Assembly: GCA_900541795.1 (NCBI GenBank)
Contig: UQLC01000005.1
Location: forward strand, 1 to 64,000
From: an uncultured Collinsella sp.
GTDB lineage: Bacteria; Actinomycetota; Coriobacteriia; Coriobacteriales; Coriobacteriaceae
DNA: 64,000 nucleotides
Direction: 5' to 3'
A program made the translations under genes and the position numbers. The notes below the pieces were generated by a model, which saw only the letters and a program-made list of their open reading frames with translations, had not been told where the DNA came from and did not search any database. The stretch's first letter is position 1; each line of letters opens with the position of its first letter. Positions 27,481 to 35,616 of the stretch are shown here, in pieces.

Positions 27481-27751
27481 TGACGAGCGCCCTCTTCCTT
27501 TTCAACTGACACACTAGATAAACCGTTGGAAGGATACGCCGCTCACCGAAAAACACCACCGTCCACCGACTCATTAACACAACGTTCATATTTGACCCAC
27601 AACAAAACGGCCGCGACCCCAAACGGGACCGCAGCCGCTACAGTCGTAAGGCGAGAAGCGCCAAATGCGCCACCGGGATAGACCCCATCCAAAACGCGCG
27701 AAGCGCGCCAGCTTTTCCCAGCCAGTAATCCGCCGAAGACCGAACATCGCA

Positions 27752-27878
27752 GGGCCCGCCATTAGTTTACTTTTAGGCACATTCCGCAGGACGCAAGAAG
27801 CCCTCGCCGCACGAAGTGCGCAGCGAGGGCTTCTTGCATGTCCGAGGACGTGCCTAAAAGTAAACTAATGGCGGGCCC
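27752..27878. repeat. Long hairpin element, copy 2 (structured, covarying)
   Basis: The outer arms (27752-27780 with 27850-27878) form a perfect 29-bp inverted repeat unrelated in sequence to copy 1. The inner arms (27793-27807 with 27823-27837) form 15 bp and differ from copy 1 by paired changes. The unpaired words ATTCCGCAGGAC and ATGTCCGAGGAC and the cap CGCACGAAGTGCG are identical to copy 1. It ends 22 bp after the ppc stop codon. The rest of the 419-bp gap (27481-27751) presumably holds the larA promoter; nothing else is clear. Confidence 0.8.
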
Positions 27879-27899
27879 GGACGACTACAGGGCTATCGA

Positions 27900-30713
27900 T
27901 TACCCCGTGTTCTGCAATCCTGCCGAGACGCCGGTCACAGTCGAAAGAATCAGGCTCATGTACTCGGCCTTCTTCTCCTCGGCCATCTCGTCCTGATTCA
28001 TGCGCACCTCGCGAAGGGCGCGGACCTGGGCGATGGACAGAGCGTCGACGTAGGGGTTACGCACGCGAACGGCGCAGCCGAGCACGCGACGACGCTGCAG
28101 CGGCCACTCATCACCGACGATGGCAAGGACCCACTTACGGGTGAGCTGCATCTCGGTAAAGACCTTCTCGGACAGATCCTGGCGATCGCCCAGGTGCAGA
28201 TACATCTTGGCGATGCGCTGGTCGGTCTTGGCGATCGACATCTCGATGTTGTCGATAAAGGTGCGGAAGAACGGCCACTCCTGGTAGGCAGCCTTGAGCT
28301 GGTCAAGATCGCCAAGCTGCTCGCAGGCGGTGCCCAGACCGTACCAAGCGGCCAGGTTAATGCGCGCCTGGCTCCAGCTGAAGATCCACGGGATGGTACG
28401 CAGGTCGTCGAGCGACTTGGCACCCAAGCCGCGCTTGGCGGGACGCGAGCCGATCGGCAGCAGACCGACCTCGGTCAGCGGCGTCACGGTCGAGAACCAT
28501 GGCGTAAAGTCCTCGGTGTTCAGCAGGTCCAGATAGCGCTCGTGGCTTGCGGTGTTGAGCTTCTCGGCCATATCCCAGAACTTCTGCGTGGTCTCGGTGT
28601 TGGTCTTCTCGACACTCGGGGCCGACTGCAAAAGCGTTGCGGCAGCAACGGACTCAACATGGCGCTGAGCCAGCGTGCGGTTACCGTAACGGGCAAAGAT
28701 GACCTCGCCCTGCTCGGTAAGCTTAAAGAAGCAGTTGACCGAACCCTTGGGCTGCGCCAGCACGGCCTTGTTGGCCGGGCCGCCGCCACGGCCCACGGCA
28801 CCGCCGCGACCGTGCATGAGCACCAGGTCGATATCGTTCTTCTCTGCCCACTTGGCGATGCGCTCCTGCGCGGAGTGCAGCGCGAGCATGGCCGTGGTAG
28901 GACCGGCATCCTTGGAAGAGTCGGAATAGCCCAGCATGACCTCCATGCGGCGGTTGGTCTGGGCAAGGCGCTTTTGCACCACGGGCAGCGTAAGCATCTG
29001 ATCGAGCACGTCGACGCAGCCCTCGAGGTCCTCGAGCTGCTCGAACAACGGGATCACGTCGAGCTCGGGGACATCCTCCTCGTGTGCAAAGGACAGGTGC
29101 GCCAGCTCAAAGACGTCGGCCACATGCTGAGCGCTCTTGGTAAACGAGATGATGTAGCGGTGCGCCATCTTCTTGCCGTAGCGCTTTTGGATGGAGCCGA
29201 TAGCGCGGAAGGTATCGATGACCTCGCGCGTCATGGGCTGCAGGTCGCCATGGATACCGTTCTCGTGGATATCCTTAAGGGCGCGGGCATGCACCACGGA
29301 GTGCTGACGGAACTCCATCTCGACCATATGGAAGCCGAAGGACTCGACCTGCCAGATGATGGTCTGGACCGGGCCGTAGGCAGCACGGACGGCACCGCAG
29401 GCGGCCAGCGAGCGCTGGACGACGCGCAGGTCCTCCAGGAACTCATCGGCGCTGTGGTACATGGTGTCGGTGATACGACGGACGGTGGCGTTCAGGCGGT
29501 CGGCCATGACGAGCATGACGGCGCGATGCGGCTCGTGCTCGGAGATCAGCTCGGCGCGGGCCGTGTAACGAGGGCTCATCTCGACCTGATGGTTCCACAG
29601 GTTAATGAGCTCGGCCGACGGCTTGCTGTAGGTAGCCTCGAGCGTGAGGTTGCGGCCGATGTGGCGGCACTTGTCCTCGAGCTTGAGCACCATGTGCGTA
29701 AAGTACTTGGCGGCGACCTCACGGCTCACCTTGGCGGTGACGTTGGGGTTACCGTCGCGGTCGGAACCGATCCAGCTGCCGGGATGGAAGAACGCCGGGC
29801 ACAGCGGCGGCACAGTACCGGCCTTGTCGCCCAGCACCCAATCGTCAAAACGACGATAGATAACGGGGATAACGTCGAACAGCGTGTTATCGAAGATGTC
29901 GATGATGGTATCGGCTTCCTCGACCGGCGTGGGCTTCTTGAGCGCGATGGGACTCGTACGCACCAGGGCGTCGATCTCCTGCAGCATATGGCGCTCGTTC
30001 TCCACCAGGTCGGAGCCGCCCAGACGCGGACGCTCCTCCAGCAGGTTGGAGATACGGCGGATCTTGCCCTCGACGGCCTTACGACGGGCCTCGGTGGGAT
30101 GTGCGGTAAAGACAGGGTGGAACTCGAGCTTGTCGAGCAGCTCGTTGGCACCCTCGACACCCAGCTCATTCACCAGCTGGTGATAGGCAACGGTAAGCTC
30201 GTTGGCAGGATCGACCTCGGTATCGGTCGACGCACCGGCCTCGCGCTCGCGCAGCTGCGCCACACGGTAGTTCTCCTCCGACAGGTTTGCCAGATGGAAA
30301 AAGCTCGTAAAGGCGCGAACGATGACCTGCTGCTTATCGAGCGGCAGGCTGTCGATCAAATCGACGACCTCACGAAATGCCACGGCAGTGGGCTCGTCGG
30401 CGGTGGGCACGCCCTGCTCGTCGACGGCTTCGTCGGCAGCGCAGGTACCGGGGTTGCCGGCATTGACCACAATCTCGGCTGTCAAAATCTTGTCGAACAG
30501 GTCCGCGATCTCGGGATCATACTCGCTAAGCACACGGCGCTCCAGGCGCAAGAACAGCGCCAGATTGTCGCGCAGCTCCTCGGGGATCTCGATCTCGGCG
30601 AGACGCTCCCTGGACTCGGCATTCGAGCCGATTCGGTTAACGAGGCGGTTGACCACGGCAGCGACGCGCGCCGCGGCTTCGGGTACAGACTGGTTGCTTA
30701 GGTTCTCAGCCAC
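27900..30713 (-). CDS. ppc: Phosphoenolpyruvate carboxylase
   Basis: The ~937-aa enzyme carboxylates PEP to oxaloacetate, the main anaplerotic and succinate-forming entry in many anaerobes. Motifs seen: catalytic His in VFTAHPTEARR, GSDRDGNPNVTAKV, LMHGRGGAVGRGGGPA and the conserved C-terminal GLQNTG. Length matches bacterial Ppc. I prefer the GTG start at 30713, with GGGAGG 4 nt upstream. An ATG 12 nt further upstream (30725) is in frame, but its AAGGAGG is only 1 nt away. It is monocistronic, with the hairpin element downstream. Confidence 0.96.
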   Translation of the reverse strand: MAENLSNQSVPEAAARVAAVVNRLVNRIGSNAESRERLAEIEIPEELRDNLALFLRLERRVLSEYDPEIADLFDKILTAEIVVNAGNPGTCAADEAVDEQGVPTADEPTAVAFREVVDLIDSLPLDKQQVIVRAFTSFFHLANLSEENYRVAQLREREAGASTDTEVDPANELTVAYHQLVNELGVEGANELLDKLEFHPVFTAHPTEARRKAVEGKIRRISNLLEERPRLGGSDLVENERHMLQEIDALVRTSPIALKKPTPVEEADTIIDIFDNTLFDVIPVIYRRFDDWVLGDKAGTVPPLCPAFFHPGSWIGSDRDGNPNVTAKVSREVAAKYFTHMVLKLEDKCRHIGRNLTLEATYSKPSAELINLWNHQVEMSPRYTARAELISEHEPHRAVMLVMADRLNATVRRITDTMYHSADEFLEDLRVVQRSLAACGAVRAAYGPVQTIIWQVESFGFHMVEMEFRQHSVVHARALKDIHENGIHGDLQPMTREVIDTFRAIGSIQKRYGKKMAHRYIISFTKSAQHVADVFELAHLSFAHEEDVPELDVIPLFEQLEDLEGCVDVLDQMLTLPVVQKRLAQTNRRMEVMLGYSDSSKDAGPTTAMLALHSAQERIAKWAEKNDIDLVLMHGRGGAVGRGGGPANKAVLAQPKGSVNCFFKLTEQGEVIFARYGNRTLAQRHVESVAAATLLQSAPSVEKTNTETTQKFWDMAEKLNTASHERYLDLLNTEDFTPWFSTVTPLTEVGLLPIGSRPAKRGLGAKSLDDLRTIPWIFSWSQARINLAAWYGLGTACEQLGDLDQLKAAYQEWPFFRTFIDNIEMSIAKTDQRIAKMYLHLGDRQDLSEKVFTEMQLTRKWVLAIVGDEWPLQRRRVLGCAVRVRNPYVDALSIAQVRALREVRMNQDEMAEEKKAEYMSLILSTVTGVSAGLQNTG

Positions 30714-30877
30714 GTTTCCTCCCATTCCTCCTTCTATGCACGTAACATGCGGTATTCATTATAGGCGCTTGAGAAATACTTTCGACACTGATTGCGCTTT
30801 ACCACACAAAAGTATTTTCTGCATTGCAAAGGTTTTTGCCCTAAATGGTCGTATTTCTCGGTGGGCGGCATACGTAA

Positions 30878-30913
30878 ACGGGGGCATTCCGCATAAAAGC
30901 GAAACACCCCCGT
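30878..30913 (-). terminator. hisS terminator-like hairpin
   Basis: Fifteen-base arms (30878-30892 with 30899-30913, ACGGGGGCATTCCGC / GCGAAACACCCCCGT) pair throughout when G-U pairs are allowed, with a 6-nt loop. A weak T-rich tail follows on the minus strand. It lies about 58 bp after the hisS stop. Confidence 0.65.
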
Positions 30914-30970
30914 AACAATCGCTCTCCATGAGCAGGGCACGTTAGCAGGCCCGAAGCTCAAAAAGATGCG

Positions 30971-32284
30971 CTACAGGCGCTCGCGAACCGCCTCGACGAC
31001 GTTGTCCAGATCGGCGAGCACCTCGTCATGGCTCTGCATGTCGCGCACTTTGACCTTGCCGGCGGCAAGCTCGTCGCCACCCAGGACCAAGATGAGCTTG
31101 GCGCCTACCTTATCGGCTTGCTTAAACTGGGCCTTGAGCGAACGACCCTGATAGTCGGCCTCGGTCACGATACCTGCGGCGCGAAGCTCCTGCGTAATGG
31201 CAAAGACGTTCTGACGCAGCTCCTTGCCGGCGTTGGCGACATAGACGCACGGGGCCTCATCGGCACCCAAATCGCTGCCAAAGGCCTGCAGGGCCAGCAG
31301 GGCGCGCTCAAAACCGACAGCAAAGCCGACGCCCGCCGTGGGCTTGCCACCCTCGAGCTCGACCAGGCCATCGTAGCGGCCGCCGCCGCCGATGGAGCCG
31401 ACGCCGGCGCCAGGGGCCTCGACCTCAAAGACAGTACGGGTGTAGTAGTCCAGGCCGCGCACCAAGGTGGGATCCTCGACATACTCGATACCGGCGGCAT
31501 CCAGATAGCGCTTGACCTGCTCGTAGTGCTCGCGGCACTCATCGCACAGGTTGTCACCCATCAGCGGAGCCTCGGCCATGATCTCGCGGCAGTGGTCGTT
31601 CTTGCAGTCGAAGGCACGCAGCGGGTTGAGCTCGGCGCGCTCGCGGCACTCGTCACACATCTCGTCTGCGTGATCGAGGATGAACTGCTTGACCTGCTCG
31701 CGGTAAGCCGGACGGCACTGGGCGTCACCCATCGAGTTGATGAGCAGACGAAGCTTGGAAAGATCGAAGCCCAGGCGCTTGTAGAACTCCATGAGCATGA
31801 TGATGCACTCGGCGTCTGCCGCCGGATCGGGAGCGCCGAGCCACTCGATGCCCACCTGGTGGAACTGGCGCAGGCGGCCCTTCTGGGGACGCTCGCCGCG
31901 GAACATGGCCTCGGCGTAGTAAGCCTTAAACGGCGTGGAGCCCTGGGGCACCAGATTGTTCTCGACGACGGCGCGCACCACGCCGGCCGTGCCCTCGGGG
32001 CGAAGTGCCAGGCGCTGCTTGGGCTTGAGTTTGGTGTCGGTGCCCTCGGTAAAGACGCGCTCCAGGTTGGCACCGCTGAACACGCGGAACATTTCCTTGC
32101 GCACGACGTCGGTCGACTGGCCGATACCGTGGACAAACACGTCAACCTGCTCGATCGCGGGCGTCTCGATGGGTTTAAAACCAAACGGCTCGAACACGCC
32201 GGCCGCAATCTGCTGCATCTTTTGCCAGGCGCGCATCTCGGCGCCGATAAGGTCGCGGGTTCCCTCCGCCTTCTGTGCCTGCAT
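30971..32284 (-). CDS. hisS: Histidyl-tRNA synthetase
   Basis: The 437-aa class II synthetase has an N-terminal EGTRDLIGAEM, motif 2 LRPEGTAGVVRA (near residues 95-106) with FRGERPQKGRLRQFHQ, and the histidine-specific GLDYYTRTVFEV (HisA box). The C-terminal anticodon-binding domain follows. The four-Cys insertion CDECRERAELNPLRAFDCKN...CDECREHY is the zinc-ribbon-like insert of many bacterial HisRS. I chose ATG 32284; a TTG 6 nt upstream is also in frame. No T-box motif was seen upstream. Confidence 0.96.
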   Translation of the reverse strand: MQAQKAEGTRDLIGAEMRAWQKMQQIAAGVFEPFGFKPIETPAIEQVDVFVHGIGQSTDVVRKEMFRVFSGANLERVFTEGTDTKLKPKQRLALRPEGTAGVVRAVVENNLVPQGSTPFKAYYAEAMFRGERPQKGRLRQFHQVGIEWLGAPDPAADAECIIMLMEFYKRLGFDLSKLRLLINSMGDAQCRPAYREQVKQFILDHADEMCDECRERAELNPLRAFDCKNDHCREIMAEAPLMGDNLCDECREHYEQVKRYLDAAGIEYVEDPTLVRGLDYYTRTVFEVEAPGAGVGSIGGGGRYDGLVELEGGKPTAGVGFAVGFERALLALQAFGSDLGADEAPCVYVANAGKELRQNVFAITQELRAAGIVTEADYQGRSLKAQFKQADKVGAKLILVLGGDELAAGKVKVRDMQSHDEVLADLDNVVEAVRERL

Positions 32285-32353
32285 GGGCAAACACCTTTCT
32301 TTTGTATCGCGTCATAGGTAGTGGACATTATACGGCACAAAGCAGCAACGCGG

Positions 32354-32407
32354 CGGCGCGCCTGACCGAACGAGGGTATGGGGACTCGTTCGGCCAGACG
32401 CGCCGCC
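32354..32407. repeat. 20-bp GC-rich inverted repeat between the MFS remnant and hisS
   Basis: Arms 32354-32373 and 32388-32407 (GCGGCGCGCCTGACCGAACG and its complement with two mismatches) flank a 14-nt loop. No T-run follows on either strand. It could be a transcription or processing signal for the upstream MFS remnant gene. Confidence 0.5.
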
Positions 32408-32446
32408 GCGGACGAAGCGGACAAGCGGCGATGCGCTTTGGCCTAC

Positions 32447-32896
32447 CTACTCCCCCGCCACGCTCGCGCGCAGCTTGGCGGCGATGGGCTCGGATGCCAG
32501 CAGGAACACGAGCATGACCACGGAGCACGCCAGGCACGCGATCCAGGTGCTCGCAAAGGAGCCCGAGACGGCAAAGAGCACATAGACCTGCCAAAGCTCA
32601 CCCACAAAGCTCATGCCCGCGAGCACCGTCGAGGTGGCGATAACGGTAAGCGAGCCCAATACGCGGCCACTCACCTTATCGGCAACATGGCCGATAACGA
32701 GCGAACCCACGACACTCACCACGGTGGAGATGGCATTGGAGATGTTGTACTGCGCAAGGGAAATGCCCAGGTCGCTGACGATCAGCGGCTGGAACAGGCT
32801 CATGCAGTTGACGAAAATCGTGTAGCACGTGGCCATGATCACGAAGCCGGAGGTCACAACGAGCCAGCCGGGGAAGAACTTACGCTGCTGGGACAT
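32447..32896 (-). pseudogene. MFS transporter with internal deletion (TM1-4 plus last TM)
   Basis: The 149-aa frame starts like an oxalate/formate-type (OFA) MFS permease (MSQQRKFFPGWLVVTSGFVIMATCY, then loop 2-3 GHVADKVSGRVLG). After about residue 118 it jumps to what looks like a final transmembrane helix and cytoplasmic tail (CSVVMLVFLLASEPIAAKLRA). Full-length relatives have about 400 aa and 12 helices, so some 250-270 aa are missing. The frame is intact, so the deletion was in phase or very clean. Probably non-functional as a carrier. Confidence 0.7.
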
Positions 32897-33019
32897 ACTG
32901 CTCCTTATTTAACAAACGAATAGCCGGCGCCGGGCGCCGGTAGTGCCCAAGATTGCCTTGAAAGACAAGGGCATAGGCCTTACGGCCATGCCCGCAGGCT
33001 TGAAAGGCAAGGTTGGGTG

Positions 33020-34315
33020 CTACCGGTGGTCGGCGATATAGCCCAAAGCGACGGCGGTATAGGCCGCGGCGCCGAGAGGAAGCTCGGCATCGTTAAAACG
33101 TGCCTTGGGATGGTGCTGGGCAAAGTGTTCGTCCGTGTCGGTTACGGCCGCGCCCACGGTAAAGTACGCACTCGGAATCTCGCTCGAGATAAGCGCAAAG
33201 TCCTCACTCGCCATGGCATGGAAAAGCGGCAAGAAAGCCACCTTGGGCAGCACTGCGCCCACGTAGCCAAGCGACGCCTGAGTCATATCGCTGTCGAGTA
33301 CAAGCGGCGGAACATCCGAAAGCGTCTCGATGGTCGCCGGCGTACGATATGTTGCGGCAACGCCGTTAACGACCTCCGCGATGCGGGTCTTTAGGTGCTC
33401 CATGAGCTCAACATCAAAGCCGCGCAGCGTTCCCTCAAGCACGCAGGTGTCGGGGATGACGTTGGCCGCCAAGCCGCCGGCAAACTTACCAACGGTAAGT
33501 GCGACTTCCTTGGCCGCCGGCACCTCGCGGGAGATGAGCTCCTGAAGTGCCAGATGCACATGCACGCCGGCCGTGATGGGGTCGATGCAAATCTCGGGGC
33601 TCGAGCCATGGCCGCCCTTGCCTTGAAGCGTGATGCGAAAACCGTACACGCCCGAGAGCGCCGGGCTGCCGTAGAGCACCAAACCAAGCGGCGACTGGCT
33701 ATTGACATGCATGGCAAAGGCGACCTGAGGACGCGGGTTCTGCAGCAGACCGTCGGCGATGGCGGCGCGGGCACCCTCAAAGGTTTCCTCGCCCGGCTGG
33801 AACAGCAACTTAACCGTGGCGTTGGCATCAACAAGCTCTGCCTCGCGCGCTTTGAGCATACGAGCCGCACCAAGCAGCGCCGTCGCGTGCATATCGTGAC
33901 CGCAAGCGTGCATGCAGCCGTTGGTGGATGCAAAGGGCTCGCCGGATTCCTCGGCAACGGGCAGGGCGTCCATGTCGCCACGGAGCATGATGACCGTACC
34001 GGCCTGCTCATTCGTGCAGACGCCATTACCCTGGGCCGCGGCGGCACCGGCGCCGACAAGGCCCACAACGCAGGAACCATCGACGAGCGTGGCAAACGGG
34101 ATGTCCATCTCGGTCAGGCGCGCTTGGATATACGCAGAGGTCTGTGGGAGGCTATTACCCAGCTCGGGCATCTGGTGTAGATCGTGTCGCCACGCAGCGA
34201 GCTCGTCTGCAAAAGCCTGAGCTTCTGCAACAAGACCGTCACCGATAGCGGTCTGCGCCGCTGCGGTGGCCTTGGGCGCTGATTGCGGTTGAAGATCGGA
34301 CAAAGCTGGTGCCAT
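33020..34315 (-). CDS. M20-family amidohydrolase/peptidase
   Basis: The 431-aa product belongs to the M20D group (hippurate hydrolase, IAA-amino acid hydrolase, N-acyl-amino acid amidohydrolase). Metal-site motifs are visible: WRHDLHQMPELG near residue 45, RGDMDALPVAEESGEPFAS, and HACGHDMHATALLGAARML (His and Cys of the metal centre), then LFQPGEETFEGA. The ATG at 34315 follows GGAGGG. It is monocistronic, beside the MFS remnant and an EamA permease. The substrate is not predictable beyond N-acyl amino acids or aromatic amides. Confidence 0.9.
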   Translation of the reverse strand: MAPALSDLQPQSAPKATAAAQTAIGDGLVAEAQAFADELAAWRHDLHQMPELGNSLPQTSAYIQARLTEMDIPFATLVDGSCVVGLVGAGAAAAQGNGVCTNEQAGTVIMLRGDMDALPVAEESGEPFASTNGCMHACGHDMHATALLGAARMLKAREAELVDANATVKLLFQPGEETFEGARAAIADGLLQNPRPQVAFAMHVNSQSPLGLVLYGSPALSGVYGFRITLQGKGGHGSSPEICIDPITAGVHVHLALQELISREVPAAKEVALTVGKFAGGLAANVIPDTCVLEGTLRGFDVELMEHLKTRIAEVVNGVAATYRTPATIETLSDVPPLVLDSDMTQASLGYVGAVLPKVAFLPLFHAMASEDFALISSEIPSAYFTVGAAVTDTDEHFAQHHPKARFNDAELPLGAAAYTAVALGYIADHR

Positions 34316-34431
34316 AGATGCCCTCCAGTATCGTTTTTGCAGCAAGCACTTTGATAGCATAAAGTGCAAGGTACTACTTTAAGGGCGAGGCATAAAAAAT
34401 GCCGCCCCGGGAGGGCGGCGCAACAAGTTGT

Positions 34432-35415
34432 TTACAATTGCGGGCGCGGCTTTCGACGCAAAAAATCGAAGCGAGTCTCGCTCAAGATAATCGACAGGAA
34501 GATGAGCGCGAAGCCGGCGAGCAGGCGCGAGGTGAGCGCCTCCCCCATCAGCAGCACCGAGAACAGCACACCCGAAGGCGACTCCATCGAAAGGAGCAGC
34601 GAGCCCGTCGAGGCCGGGACATGCGCCAGGCCGACGTTTTGGATGAGCAGAGCCACGCATGTGCAGCCCACCGAGAGAAACGCCATCGCAGTGATAAAGC
34701 TCGGCGTCCACACGGACAGAGGCGCTTGGGTCTCGAATAGCAGCGACGTTGCCAGGCTCAGCACGCCGTTGCCCACAAACATCCAAAACGTGATGACGTT
34801 GATGTCCATTTTGCGACCGTACTTGGCAGTCACCGCCATCTGGATGGCGAAAAAGGCCGCACCCGCCAGCGTAATGACGTCACCAATGTTGAATTCAACG
34901 CTATCGAGTGCGACGAGGCCAATGCCCGCTAGGCACAGCAGCGCGGCACCCAAGTTGTAGCGCGTGAGCTTTTCGCCGCTCAGGAAATAGCTCGCGAACG
35001 GCACAAGGATGCAATACGTGCCCGTCAAAAAAGCATTCTTGCCCGCCGTAGTATGTGCCAGACCGACCGTCTGCAACGCATAGGCCGCCCACATGAGCAC
35101 GCCCATACTCAGGCCAACGATCAGGTTGCGAGCGTTGAGGTGCGCGATGATGCGCTTGTGGAAGACGGCAAACATGACCAACGCTGCGGGCAGAAAGCGT
35201 ACATAGAGCAGCGCGAACACCGGAATGGTGCCGAGTGCGTCCTTCATAGTGGTAAAGGAGTAGCCCCAGATGACCGCCACCGAAAGGAGCAGAACCTTCC
35301 AGAACAGCGGAGAGCGTGCGCCGGCACCACGGGGAATACCGCCCGCGCCCAAATCCTCACGGGCTACTGGGCTATCGGGCAAGTTTTCGATTTCGTTGGC
35401 AGCGTATTGGGCCAT
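34432..35415 (-). CDS. EamA/DMT-superfamily transporter
   Basis: The 327-aa protein has two EamA repeats and ten hydrophobic segments, beginning at SPLFWKVLLLSVAVIWGYSFTTMKDAL (about residue 35). It contains the typical AHTTAGKNAFLTG and AHVPASTGSLLLSMESPSGVLFS half-repeats. A 30-residue hydrophilic leader precedes the first helix. DMT carriers export or import metabolites, often amino acids or nucleotide-related compounds; the substrate is unknown. The ATG at 35415 has GAGGATG upstream. Confidence 0.87.
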   Translation of the reverse strand: MAQYAANEIENLPDSPVAREDLGAGGIPRGAGARSPLFWKVLLLSVAVIWGYSFTTMKDALGTIPVFALLYVRFLPAALVMFAVFHKRIIAHLNARNLIVGLSMGVLMWAAYALQTVGLAHTTAGKNAFLTGTYCILVPFASYFLSGEKLTRYNLGAALLCLAGIGLVALDSVEFNIGDVITLAGAAFFAIQMAVTAKYGRKMDINVITFWMFVGNGVLSLATSLLFETQAPLSVWTPSFITAMAFLSVGCTCVALLIQNVGLAHVPASTGSLLLSMESPSGVLFSVLLMGEALTSRLLAGFALIFLSIILSETRFDFLRRKPRPQL

Positions 35416-35616
35416 GGAACATCCTCGCACTCAATCTGGGCGTGGTGTCCGCACGCGTATGGCTGCGTGCCGCCTCATGGTCAAATAAAAACAGGGCGCA
35501 CCGGACCCCCGGCACGCCCCGCTACTGTAGCAACAACCAAGCAACCCGTGCAATTCACTACGCTAAAGCATCGGGTTGGAAGGTCTCGATGTTCCGACGG
35601 CGTTTACGTTGCTGTA

